Below, in pieces: positions 7,231-14,704 of a stretch of 19,053 nt of DNA (within the stretch, counting starts at the first letter, position 1; each line of letters opens with the position of its first letter). Source of the DNA: Alphaproteobacteria bacterium UBA998 (lineage in GTDB: Bacteria > Pseudomonadota > Alphaproteobacteria > Rickettsiales > UBA998). Location of the stretch: positions 1 through 19,053 of the forward strand of contig DBAY01000019.1 of the NCBI GenBank assembly GCA_002291925.1, read 5' to 3'. A model generated the notes under the pieces. That model was given only the letters and a program-made list of their open reading frames with translations. It was not told the DNA's origin and did no database searches. The position numbers were made by a program, and so were the translations under genes.

Positions 7231-8493
7231 CTAGGCTTGGAGATACGCTTTCGTGCGGCCTTTGGACTCTTCCACGGCGGGCTGGTCGTAGGCATCGACG
7301 CCCATGAGGGTGGCCGTCAAGGCGGTTTCCATCATGAACAGCATGAGCAGCGCGCCGAGGGATTCCTCGTTCAGGCGGGCCAAGCGGATGTTGCGCACGG
7401 GGAGTTTATGGTCGGCGATGGTGTCGATAGTGCCACGCGCGGCGGCGTCCATCGCCTCGTTCAGCGTCTTGCCTGCCACCATGTCCATACCAATCTGGCA
7501 GGCCAGCGCGGCGTCCATGTTGCCCGCGCCGCCGTGATCGGCCACGGTAACGAAGCTGAACCACTTGTCCGCCGGGCCGTCGAGGAAGAGCTGCAGCATG
7601 GAGTGGTGATCAATCGCGCCCAGCGCCGAGAGCGGGGTGAAGCCCTGCCCGTCCTTGCCCAGCGATTCGGCGGTGAGCTGGCGGAACCAGTCACCGAGCA
7701 GCTTCAGCCGGTCGGCGTAGGGCATCAGCACGTGGATATTGCGGCCCGCCTCAAGGAAATGCTGCTGGTAGATGGCACCCATCACCGCCGGGTGGTTCGG
7801 CGAGGGGTCGGCCTTCAGCGCGTCGATCACGGCTTGCGCGCCGCGGCGCACGGCGGCGACATCGAGCCCGAGGCAGGCCACCGGCAGCAGGCCGACATTA
7901 CTCATTACCGAGAAGCGGCCACCGAGTTCGGGATCGTGCGTCAGCAGGCGCATGCCGTAGGTTTCGGCCAGCGTGCGCAGCGCCGAGGCGCCGGGCTGGG
8001 TGATGGCAATGCAGTGTCTGGCCACCGCGTCCTTGCCACCCGACTGCTCCAGCGCCTTGACGATGAGCAGCGCCTGCGCCAGCGTTTCCAGCGTGCCGCC
8101 GGACTTGCTGATGAACAGGAAGGCCGTCTCGCTCAGGGGCAGATGTCCCATCAGCGACTGGTAGGTATAGGGGTCGACATTCTCCAGGAAATGCAGCTGC
8201 GGCGTGCCGCCGAGCGGCGCCAGCGCGGCGAGGCAGCGGGCGCCGAGGCTTGAGCCCCCCGTGCCGACCACGACGACGTGGCGGAACTTCGCCCGCAAAT
8301 CCTGCGCAATGGATAAGATTTCCTGCAGGTCGACGGTCTCGGAGGGAAGTTTCAGGAAGGGCTTCTTGCCGCTTTGAATGACGTCCAGCAGTTTCTTTGC
8401 CGCGTCGGTTGCCACGCTGGCGTAACGATCCACCACGCCGGGGGTGCCGGGGAAGAGGTGGCTTGTATCTACGGTGAAGGGCAGGGTCGTCAT
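7231..8493 (-). CDS. pgi: Glucose-6-phosphate isomerase, short form
   Basis: This enzyme interconverts glucose-6-phosphate and fructose-6-phosphate in the cytoplasm. It is 420 aa, markedly shorter than the roughly 550-aa E. coli type but in the range of short bacterial forms. Two SIS-type sugar-isomerase halves are visible: GTGGSSLG (residues 77-84), the phosphate-binding SKSGGT (129-134), GGRFSVMSNVGLLP (191-204), the catalytic-region Glu in TAESLGKDGQG (E276), DHH (295-297), and a C-terminal Lys (K411 in EESKGRTKAY) where the family has its catalytic lysine. The ATG overlaps the stop of the preceding M16 gene by ATGA (8490-8493), so it is probably translated by coupling. Its place after two periplasmic protease genes suggests no functional link. 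Confidence 0.95.
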   Translation of the reverse strand: MTTLPFTVDTSHLFPGTPGVVDRYASVATDAAKKLLDVIQSGKKPFLKLPSETVDLQEILSIAQDLRAKFRHVVVVGTGGSSLGARCLAALAPLGGTPQLHFLENVDPYTYQSLMGHLPLSETAFLFISKSGGTLETLAQALLIVKALEQSGGKDAVARHCIAITQPGASALRTLAETYGMRLLTHDPELGGRFSVMSNVGLLPVACLGLDVAAVRRGAQAVIDALKADPSPNHPAVMGAIYQQHFLEAGRNIHVLMPYADRLKLLGDWFRQLTAESLGKDGQGFTPLSALGAIDHHSMLQLFLDGPADKWFSFVTVADHGGAGNMDAALACQIGMDMVAGKTLNEAMDAAARGTIDTIADHKLPVRNIRLARLNEESLGALLMLFMMETALTATLMGVDAYDQPAVEESKGRTKAYLQA

Positions 8494-9797
8494 TTCGGCA
8501 GGTCTCCCACAAGGATGCTGACCAGTTGGTCGGGGTTGAGCAGGCGCTTGGCCACGCGGTTCACATCCTCGAGCGTCACCGCCTCCATCAGCGCGTTGCG
8601 CTTGGCGAGGTAGTCGATGCCGAGGTCTTTCAGCTGCATGATCATCAAATAGTTCACCAGATCGCGGTTGGCGTCGATGTCGAGCGGGAAGGAGCCGGTG
8701 ATGTAGCTTTTGGCGCGTGCCAGCTCCTCTTCGGTGAAGCCGTCCGCATAGGCTTTGGCGATGACGTCGCGGGCCACCTGCATGGCCTCCTTCGCCTTGC
8801 CGGCCTCGGTGGCAAATCCACCCTGCAGCAGGTTGGAGGCGTCATCCATGGAGAGGCCCGTATAGATGGAATAGGTGAGGCCGCGGGCGCGGCGCACCTT
8901 GTCGGTGAGGCGTGACTCGAACCCGCCGCCGCCGATCAGGTAGTTCATCAGGTAGGCCGCGTAGAAATCCTTATCATCGCGCGCCACGCCGGGCAGGGCG
9001 AAGACGGCTACGGCCTGCGGGAACGGGGCGTTCTGGCTGACGGGCGCGCCACCAGCGGGCAGCGTGATCTGGGCCAGCGCCGGCGGTGTGCCGCCGGTGG
9101 GCAGCGGGCCGAGATAGGTGTCGAGGAGCGCGGCCAGCCGCTCCGGCGTGATGTCACCGGAGGCGGCAATCACCAGCCGGTCGCGCTTCAAGGCCTGTTT
9201 CAGGTACGCGCGCAGGGCGGCGCTGTCGGCCTTGCGTAGGTCAGCTTCGGTGCCGAGCAGCGGCTGCGCGTAGGGGTGGCCCGCATAGATGCGCTCGCGG
9301 AAGGCGCGGCCGGCCAGATAATCCGGCTGCTGCTGCTGGAGGCGCAGCGAGGTGAGCAGCTCCTCGCGCACACGCTTTACATCGTCCGGCGCGAAGCGGG
9401 GCTTGGTGAGGGCAAGCGACATCAGCCGCATGCCCTCTTCCATCTTGTCACTTAAGCCGTCCAGGCTGGCGGAGGCATGGTCGTAATCAGCGCCGAAGCC
9501 GAGTGAAAGAGCGTTTTCCTGCAGCTTCGCGTCAAACGCCTCGCTGGAGAGATCGCCCGCGCCCTCGGTCAGCATGGCCATGGCGAAGCGGGCCACGCCG
9601 GGGCGGGCGGCTGGCACATAGGCCGCGCCGCTTTGCCTGAAGACTAGCCGCAGCGACACCATGGGCAAGTGGTGATCCTCCACCAGCCACGCGGTGAGGC
9701 CGCCGGGGGTTTTCACCTCCTGCACCTGCGGGGCGGCCAGCGCCGGGAACGCCACGAGCGTGAGGAGAACGAACAGGGTACGCCACTTAGTGAACAA
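8490..9797 (-). CDS. M16 family peptidase homologue lacking HXXEH (R/Y subunit)
   Basis: This is a probable periplasmic, non-catalytic partner of the adjacent M16 peptidase. It has 435 aa with a signal peptide (hydrophobic core after KWRT, cleavage near PALAAP). Where active M16 members have HXXEH, it reads RFAMA (residues 70-74), so no zinc site is expected. The C-terminal half has RRARGLTYS (about 302-310), the R/Y-pair region that binds substrate in M16 enzymes. The start is best placed at a TTG (9795-9797): AAGGAG lies exactly 7 nt upstream (9805-9810), and no ATG, GTG or TTG between it and the signal peptide fits better. It overlaps the upstream gene by 11 bp. The split resembles two-component M16 proteases, in which one subunit supplies the metal site and the other the R/Y pair. 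Confidence 0.92.
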   Translation of the reverse strand: MFTKWRTLFVLLTLVAFPALAAPQVQEVKTPGGLTAWLVEDHHLPMVSLRLVFRQSGAAYVPAARPGVARFAMAMLTEGAGDLSSEAFDAKLQENALSLGFGADYDHASASLDGLSDKMEEGMRLMSLALTKPRFAPDDVKRVREELLTSLRLQQQQPDYLAGRAFRERIYAGHPYAQPLLGTEADLRKADSAALRAYLKQALKRDRLVIAASGDITPERLAALLDTYLGPLPTGGTPPALAQITLPAGGAPVSQNAPFPQAVAVFALPGVARDDKDFYAAYLMNYLIGGGGFESRLTDKVRRARGLTYSIYTGLSMDDASNLLQGGFATEAGKAKEAMQVARDVIAKAYADGFTEEELARAKSYITGSFPLDIDANRDLVNYLMIMQLKDLGIDYLAKRNALMEAVTLEDVNRVAKRLLNPDQLVSILVGDLPK

Positions 9798-11172
9798 GGC
9801 TGCCCTCCTTGATGGAAATGGGCTGGGCCGTGCCTTTCGGCGCCGTGGGGTCGGGCAGCAGGTAGCCGGTGACGGCGGTGGCGTCATTCAGCACGGACGA
9901 GGCGGCTTCCTTGACCTGCTCCAGCGTCACCGCATTGATCTTCTGCGGAAGAGTGACGAAATCCTCCGGCTCCATGCCGAGGATGACGAGCTGGGCGAGG
10001 ATGAAGGCCTGCCCCTCCAGCCCGTCGCGGGCGAAGACCGTCTCGGAAACCAGCTGTGTCTTGGCACGCGCCAGCGCGGCGTCGCTCAAGCCCTTGCCGG
10101 AGAGAATCTGCTTCAGCGCCTTTTCATAGGCAGTGGTCAGCCCGTCCACGCCGTCCGGGCCCGGGGTCATGCTGACGGAGAAATTCTCCGGGCCCAGCGA
10201 GTAGGGGTAATAGCCGACATCGATAACCGTGGCTTTGCCGGTGGCCACCAGTGCTTTGTAAAGCAGTCCCGTGCCCTCAGCGCCCAGCATGTCAGCCAGC
10301 AGCATCAGCGGGATGGCTTGCTCGGTTTTCCCCTCGACAAAGCTCGGGGCCTCGTAATAGCGCCGCCACAGTGACTGCTGCACGGAGGCGTGCGCCATAC
10401 GCAATGTTTCGCTCACGCGGCGCGGCGGCTCGGTGCGCCAGCGGCGTTCTGGCACGGCGCGGGTATTTTCCCACGCGCCGTAATGTTCCTCCGCCAGCGT
10501 GCGGGCATCCTCGGGCGTCACGTCGCCCACCAGCAGCAGCGTAGCATTCTTCGGCTGGTAGTAGGTGGCGAAGAAATGCTTTGCATCGTCCGGCTGCAAG
10601 CCCTGCATTTCATGCAGCCAGCCGATGATAGGCGTGTGGTAGGGGTGGTTGCGGTACATCGCCGCATTCATGGCTTCCGAGAGCAGGGCGGGCGGCTGGT
10701 TATCGGTGCGCAGGCGGCGCTCCTCGATGATGACGTCGCGCTCACTGGTGTAGACGTCCGGCTTGGGGTTCCAGTGCAGGAAACGCTCGGACTCCAGCGC
10801 CATGACCTTGGGCAGATTTTCGCGCGCCACCAGCACGTAATAGGCGGTGACGTCCTGATTGGTGAAGGCGTTATGCTCGCCGCCCAGCGCCGCGACCTGC
10901 TGATTGTAATAGGCCTCGCTCATTTTCTCCGTGCCCTTGAAGAGCAGATGTTCGAGGTAATGCGCCAGACCGGACTTGCCGGACGGGTCCTCGGCGGAGC
11001 CGGCGCGGATGAGCAGCATATGGGCCACGGCAGGCACGCGGTGCTGCTCCACCAGCACGACGTGCAGGCCGTTTTCCAGCGTGAATTCGGTCGTCGGGAA
11101 CGGCGTGGCGGCGCGGACGGGGATGGCGAGCACGCTCCCACAGAGGCACAGCATCAGGCAGAGCAGGCGCAT
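9787..11172 (-). CDS. M16 family zinc peptidase (HXXEH subunit)
   Basis: This is a predicted periplasmic metallopeptidase of the pitrilysin/processing-peptidase family, 461 aa. An N-terminal signal peptide (about residues 1-22, ending PVRAATP) leads into the catalytic domain. The inverted zinc motif HYLEH is at 71-75 and the downstream acidic ligand lies in VIIEE (about 147-151), after a SERD motif. The C-terminal half has no obvious GLxY-type R/Y pair, which the downstream partner carries. The ATG shares one base with the stop of the lipoprotein gene (TGATG), and the gene overlaps the second M16 gene by 11 bp, suggesting equimolar synthesis of a heterodimer. Substrates are unknown; degradation of periplasmic peptides is a family-level guess. 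Confidence 0.95.
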   Translation of the reverse strand: MRLLCLMLCLCGSVLAIPVRAATPFPTTEFTLENGLHVVLVEQHRVPAVAHMLLIRAGSAEDPSGKSGLAHYLEHLLFKGTEKMSEAYYNQQVAALGGEHNAFTNQDVTAYYVLVARENLPKVMALESERFLHWNPKPDVYTSERDVIIEERRLRTDNQPPALLSEAMNAAMYRNHPYHTPIIGWLHEMQGLQPDDAKHFFATYYQPKNATLLLVGDVTPEDARTLAEEHYGAWENTRAVPERRWRTEPPRRVSETLRMAHASVQQSLWRRYYEAPSFVEGKTEQAIPLMLLADMLGAEGTGLLYKALVATGKATVIDVGYYPYSLGPENFSVSMTPGPDGVDGLTTAYEKALKQILSGKGLSDAALARAKTQLVSETVFARDGLEGQAFILAQLVILGMEPEDFVTLPQKINAVTLEQVKEAASSVLNDATAVTGYLLPDPTAPKGTAQPISIKEGSLVH

Positions 11173-11765
11173 CAGTCAAACAGCCGGTCAATAAGGGGTT
11201 TCTTCTTGGGATCGACCGATTTCACCTCACCCTCGTTCAGCGGCTTGGCGGCGTCCTTGTTGTCGCGGATGCGCTGGGCCTCGCCCTTGGCGTCCACCAC
11301 CGGCTCCTCGTTCGTCTCGCCGCGCAGGGTTTCCAGCAGTCCGGGCTCATTTGCCTTCAAAGACGCGGTTTCCTGCGACAGTTTGGAGCGCACTTCCTTG
11401 TCCGCCGAGGCGGTGCCGACTTTCTGCAGGAAGACGCTCTCGCCCGGTGATTCCAGCTCGCCGGACTGCACGACCGGCACGGCGGTCTCGGCCAGTCCCT
11501 GCTCGGCCTGCTCCAGCGGCACATCCGGCGTCGCGCCCGTCACCAGGGCGCGGGCCTGCTGGTCAGTGTGGCCGCCCAGATTGGCTTCCTCGTCATCGCT
11601 GGGGGGCAGCAGGTGGAATTCCTTGGGCACCGAAAGCGGCGGGCGGGAGACGACGCGGAACTCATCCGGCGCCGTACGTTCCAGCCCCAGCACCTCACGG
11701 GCGGAGTTGCCCTGCCCGCACGCGGCGAGCAGCAGGGGAACACTGAGAAGGGCAAGACGGCGCAT
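11172..11765 (-). CDS. DUF3035 lipoprotein (BamF-like)
   Basis: This is a predicted outer-membrane lipoprotein of 197 aa. The signal peptide MRRLALLSVP is followed by the lipobox LAAC (C16 lipidated). The mature N-terminus carries the family signature REVLGLERTAPDEF followed by RPPLSVP (about residues 23-47). The rest is polar, charged and probably extended or helical, ending KKKPLIDRLFD. DUF3035 is, to my knowledge, the family of the alphaproteobacterial BAM-complex subunit BamF, so a role in outer-membrane protein assembly is likely but inferred. An ATG 12 bp upstream (11777) is also possible; neither start has a clear Shine-Dalgarno. A 14-bp perfect palindrome covers the start. It lies 79 bp after lspA, the enzyme that would process it, and abuts the M16 genes. 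Confidence 0.88.
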   Translation of the reverse strand: MRRLALLSVPLLLAACGQGNSAREVLGLERTAPDEFRVVSRPPLSVPKEFHLLPPSDDEEANLGGHTDQQARALVTGATPDVPLEQAEQGLAETAVPVVQSGELESPGESVFLQKVGTASADKEVRSKLSQETASLKANEPGLLETLRGETNEEPVVDAKGEAQRIRDNKDAAKPLNEGEVKSVDPKKKPLIDRLFD

Positions 11766-11775
11766 GAATTCATGC
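11762..11775. promoter_or_regulatory. 14-bp perfect palindrome over the lipoprotein start codon
   Basis: GCATGAATTCATGC at 11762-11775 is fully self-complementary. It includes the start codon of the DUF3035 gene and lies in the 79-bp lspA-lipoprotein spacer. It could be an operator or an mRNA structure, or simply result from two nearby ATG codons around GAATTC. Only the palindrome is seen; any function is a guess. Confidence 0.4.
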
Positions 11776-11844
11776 ATAGCGAAAGTCGCCGCGAAATCAA
11801 TGCGAAGTTGGGGCCGAAACGCCGCCCTGCCACTGATGCCGCGT

Positions 11845-12321
11845 TTACACCCGGCGCGGCGATTCCTCGCGCCAGCTCTGCCAGAGCAGCAGCGCAACGC
11901 CCGTGCAGATGGCCGCATCCGCCACGTTGAAGGCAGGCCAGTGATAGCCGAACGCGTGCACGTCGAAGAAGTCGGCGACGGCCCCATAGATGATACGGTC
12001 GAGCAGATTGCCAAACGCGCCGCCCATCACCAGCCCCAGCGCCAGCGGCAGGAGTTTCCCCCGTGCACGCGCCAGCCAGAAGAGCAGGCCGATGATCACC
12101 AGCGCCGTAAACACAATCAGCCCCAGCCTGGCGTCCGCCTCGCGAAACATGCCGAAGCTGACGCCCCGGTTCCAGACCATCACGAGGTTGAAGAAAGGAG
12201 TGAGGGTGAGCGGGCCGGTGGCCGAGGCCATCAGGCCGAGCAGGGCCTTTTTGCTCATCTGGTCGGCCAGTGCCACCAGCATCGCGACGAGCAAACCCCA
12301 GAGCAAGGGAGGGTTACGCAT
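11845..12321 (-). CDS. lspA: Prolipoprotein signal peptidase (signal peptidase II)
   Basis: LspA is an inner-membrane aspartyl protease that cleaves the signal peptide from diacylglyceryl-prolipoproteins. The 158-aa, four-helix protein has all family boxes: the N-terminal helix with ADQMSKK (residues 19-25), FNLVMVWNRGVSFGMF (44-59), GGAFGNLLDRIIYGAVADFFD (100-120) with catalytic D117, and WPAFNVADAAI (128-138) with catalytic D135. The ATG at 12321 has GGAGG 7 nt upstream inside ribF and overlaps the ribF stop by 8 bp. A much longer frame up to 12600 overlaps ribF and is rejected. ileS, which often separates ribF and lspA in proteobacteria, is absent here. Confidence 0.97.
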   Translation of the reverse strand: MRNPPLLWGLLVAMLVALADQMSKKALLGLMASATGPLTLTPFFNLVMVWNRGVSFGMFREADARLGLIVFTALVIIGLLFWLARARGKLLPLALGLVMGGAFGNLLDRIIYGAVADFFDVHAFGYHWPAFNVADAAICTGVALLLWQSWREESPRRV

Positions 12322-13270
12322 GAGTGGCCTCCAATATTCGTTTCGCTTGCGTGATGTCCTTGGCAATCTGCACCTGCAACGCGGCATCATCGGCAAATCG
12401 GGCATCCGGGCGCAAATGCGCCAGCAACTGCACGCGCAGGCGGTGGCCATAGAGCGGCTCCGGCGTATCGAGCGCATGCACCTCCAGCCATGGCGCGTCG
12501 CCGCCATAGGTCGGGCGCGTGCCGAGATAGGCCACGCCGGGCCGCCAGACTGGCGCGGTTTCCGGCAGCAGCGGCTCGGCCATGGCGTAGCGCACGGCAT
12601 AGACGCCGAAGGCGGGCAGCATGAGGGCGTGGGGAATCAAGTTGGCCGTGGGGTAGCCGAGCGCGGCGCCACGTTTCTCGCCATGGCGCACGCGGCCGGT
12701 CATTTCGTAGGGGCGGCCCAGCATCGCGGTGGCTTCCGCCATGTCGCCCAAACCCAGGAAATGCCGCACGCGGCTGGAGGAGCAGGCCTGCCCCTCCGCC
12801 GTTTGCGGCGCGACGGCGGTGTAGCCGAAACCGTGCGTGCGCGCCGCCTCGGCCAGAAAGTTCGCATCCCCGCTGCGCTGATGGCCGAAGACAAAATTCT
12901 CGCCCGTGGTAACATGCCGCACGCCGAGACGCTTCACCAGCACCTCCTCGATGAAGGCGCGGGCACTGAGTTGCGAGAGGGCTTGGTTGAAACGGGCGAG
13001 ATAGAGCATATCCACTCCCAGCGCACGCAGGCGGCGGGCGCGCACGTGAAACGGCTCCAGCGCCAAAGGCGGAGCGTCGGGGGCAAAGAAACGGCGGGGG
13101 TGGGGCGCGAAGGTGAGCACCGCCTGCGGGAGATTCCGCCCCTGCGCAGCCTCCTGCATGGCACCGATCACCGCGCGGTGGCCGCGATGCAGCCCGTCAA
13201 AATTGCCGATGGCGACGGCGGCACCGCGCGCGTCGTCCAGCAGGGTGTCGAGGTCGCGGAAAAGCCGCAT
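12314..13270 (-). CDS. ribF: Bifunctional riboflavin kinase / FAD synthetase
   Basis: RibF converts riboflavin to FMN and then FAD. At 318 aa it has the standard two-domain length. The N-terminal adenylyltransferase domain shows GNFDGLHRGH (residues 22-31, the HIGH-like nucleotide-binding motif), FAPHPRRFF (54-62) and SSSRVRHFL (164-172). The C-terminal riboflavin kinase domain begins about residue 190 with GRVRHGEKRGAALGYPTAN (192-210). The ATG at 13270 lies 2 bp after the secF stop, and the 3' end overlaps lspA by 8 bp, so it is embedded in a coupled run. Nothing is unusual in the protein itself. Confidence 0.97.
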   Translation of the reverse strand: MRLFRDLDTLLDDARGAAVAIGNFDGLHRGHRAVIGAMQEAAQGRNLPQAVLTFAPHPRRFFAPDAPPLALEPFHVRARRLRALGVDMLYLARFNQALSQLSARAFIEEVLVKRLGVRHVTTGENFVFGHQRSGDANFLAEAARTHGFGYTAVAPQTAEGQACSSSRVRHFLGLGDMAEATAMLGRPYEMTGRVRHGEKRGAALGYPTANLIPHALMLPAFGVYAVRYAMAEPLLPETAPVWRPGVAYLGTRPTYGGDAPWLEVHALDTPEPLYGHRLRVQLLAHLRPDARFADDAALQVQIAKDITQAKRILEATHA

Positions 13271-13272
13271 GG

Positions 13273-14214
13273 TCAGGCGCGGGCGGGCGCCGCCTCCTGC
13301 TCCTCGGCCGGGCGCACGGGGAAGAAAATCAGGATGGGCGCGGAGATGTAGATGGAGGAATAAGTCCCGGCCATCACCCCGAAGAACATCGCCCAGGAAA
13401 AGCTCTCCAACACCTCGCCGCCGAACAGCGCCAGCGACAGGGCGGCCAGCAGCGTAGTGCCCGCCGTCATGACGGTGCGCGAAAGCGTTTCGTTGATGGA
13501 GAGGTTGATCAGCTCGTCCAGCGGCATTTTCTTGTATTTGCGCATGTTCTCGCGGATGCGGTCATAGATCACCACCGAGTCGTTGATGGAATAGCCGACG
13601 ATGGTCATGATCGCGGCAACCGACGTGAGCGAGAAATCATAGCCGGTGACCAGATAGAAGCCGAGCGTCAGGATAGCGTCATGCAGCAGCGCGATGATGC
13701 CGCCCACGCCGAACTGCCACTCAAAGCGGAACCACACATACAGTAGAATGGCCGCGAAGGTGAGCAGCGTGGCGATGGTGCCGCCGCGGATCAGCTCGCG
13801 CCCGACCGTCGGGCCGACATAGTCGATCTGGCGGAATTCGACGCCCTCGCCATAGACGCCACCCACAATGCCCTTCACCTTCTCCACGATGGCGGCCTGA
13901 TCGGCATTCTCGTCGGCGGTGATGCGGATGAGCAGCTCGCGGTCATCGCCGAAGGTCTGCAGCGACACCTCGCCGAACTTGCCAGCGTCCATTGCCTGGC
14001 GCACGGGCGTCAGGTCGCCGACCGCCGCGGGCGTGCGCACATCCATCAGAATGCCGCCGGAGAAATCGATGCCCAGCGTCAGGCCCTTGGTGAAGAACAG
14101 CGCGAAGGTCGCCAGCGTCAGCGCCAGCGACAGGCTGAACCACACCCAGCGGTATTTCATGAACTGGATATTGGTGGTTTCGGGGATGAACCGAATGGGA
14201 AAAAAGCGGGCCAT
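13273..14214 (-). CDS. secF: Protein translocase subunit SecF
   Basis: SecF, with SecD, uses the proton-motive force to help complete protein export through SecYEG. The 313-aa protein has a first membrane helix (about residues 20-41), then GLTLGIDFSGGILMDVR (about 44-60, the SecD/SecF signature), a small periplasmic domain, and five further helices including GYSINDSVVIYDRIRENMRK. The ATG at 14214 was chosen because it gives the usual short N-terminus (MARFFPIRFIPETTNIQFM). A TTG at 14238 is in frame but less likely. Unusually, secD is not upstream: the next gene is divergent, so secF must have its own promoter in 14239-14326. ribF follows after 2 bp. Confidence 0.97.
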   Translation of the reverse strand: MARFFPIRFIPETTNIQFMKYRWVWFSLSLALTLATFALFFTKGLTLGIDFSGGILMDVRTPAAVGDLTPVRQAMDAGKFGEVSLQTFGDDRELLIRITADENADQAAIVEKVKGIVGGVYGEGVEFRQIDYVGPTVGRELIRGGTIATLLTFAAILLYVWFRFEWQFGVGGIIALLHDAILTLGFYLVTGYDFSLTSVAAIMTIVGYSINDSVVIYDRIRENMRKYKKMPLDELINLSINETLSRTVMTAGTTLLAALSLALFGGEVLESFSWAMFFGVMAGTYSSIYISAPILIFFPVRPAEEQEAAPARA

Positions 14215-14257
14215 GATGAAACTTGCCTGAAGTGCCAAACGGCGGTAAGCCTTGCGT

Positions 14258-14287
14258 TGTTTACTGGGGTTTACGAGGGTCGGTCAA
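14258..14287 (-). promoter_or_regulatory. Weak candidate promoter for secF
   Basis: In the divergent spacer the minus strand reads TTGACC (14282-14287), an 18-bp spacer, then TAAACA (14258-14263). The -35 is good and the -10 poor. A promoter must lie here, because the upstream gene points the other way. A direct repeat GTTTAC (plus strand 14259-14264 and 14269-14274) overlaps the -10 and could be an operator. No clear promoter for the SET-domain gene was recognised on the plus strand. Confidence 0.3.
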
Positions 14288-14326
14288 GCCTTTCCTCCCC
14301 GCCGTCAACGTGATGGAGACGAAACG

Positions 14327-14701
14327 ATGATGCTGATCCCCACGGAGCTGAAAGCCAGTTCCATTCATGGTCTGGGTATCTACACCTTGGTTCCGCTGAC
14401 GAAAGGGATGCATATCTGGACGCTCAACCCCGAATTCGAGCGGCTGCTGAACGAGGACGAGGTGAAGACTTGGCCGCAGTTCCAGCAGGATTTCGTTTAC
14501 AAATACACCTACCCGCACCCGCAGAATGCGAAACTGCTGATTCTGGAAGTGGATAATGGCCGCTTCATGAACCACAGCCTGACGCCGAACACCGATTTCA
14601 GCAGCATTTATGACGGCTATGCACGGGCCGACATCCCCGCCGGCACGGAACTGACCTGCAATTACAACGAGTTCCACCCCGGCTTCGAAATGACGCCCTG
14701 A
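14327..14701 (+). CDS. Small SET-domain protein (putative protein-lysine methyltransferase)
   Basis: The 124-aa protein is essentially a bare SET domain. It shows the N-terminal SxIHGLGIYT segment (residues 12-20, SAM-binding glycine turn), RFMNHSLTPNT (79-89) with the NHS core that joins the knot and binds SAM, and GTELTCNYNEF (106-116) with the tyrosine of the active site (Y113). It has no pre-SET zinc cluster. The family is predicted to transfer methyl groups from SAM to protein lysines; the substrate here is unknown. The ATG at 14327 has GGAG 8 nt upstream (14315-14318), and a second ATG follows directly. The gene ends 3 bp before murJ, so the two are probably cotranscribed. It starts a plus-strand unit divergent from secF. 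Confidence 0.88.
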   Translation: MMLIPTELKASSIHGLGIYTLVPLTKGMHIWTLNPEFERLLNEDEVKTWPQFQQDFVYKYTYPHPQNAKLLILEVDNGRFMNHSLTPNTDFSSIYDGYARADIPAGTELTCNYNEFHPGFEMTP

Positions 14702-14704
14702 TCC

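Noticed and set aside
5435..7234. 599-codon open frame on the plus strand opposite mutL
   Set aside because: It is an antisense shadow of a GC-rich gene. The mutL reading has all family motifs, while this frame is His/Arg/Gly-rich with no recognisable domain.
10390..12354. 654-codon plus-strand frame opposite the M16, lipoprotein and lspA genes
   Set aside because: It spans several well-supported minus-strand genes, has low-complexity Arg/Ser/Gln-rich composition and no domain. It is a codon-bias artefact.
11990..13351. 453-codon plus-strand frame opposite lspA, ribF and secF
   Set aside because: It crosses gene boundaries of three conserved genes and has no domain-like content.
14252..14326. 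Upstream extension of the SET-domain gene
   Set aside because: The ATG at 14327 has a well-placed GGAG, and the family N-terminus begins there. The extension reads through the divergent promoter region.
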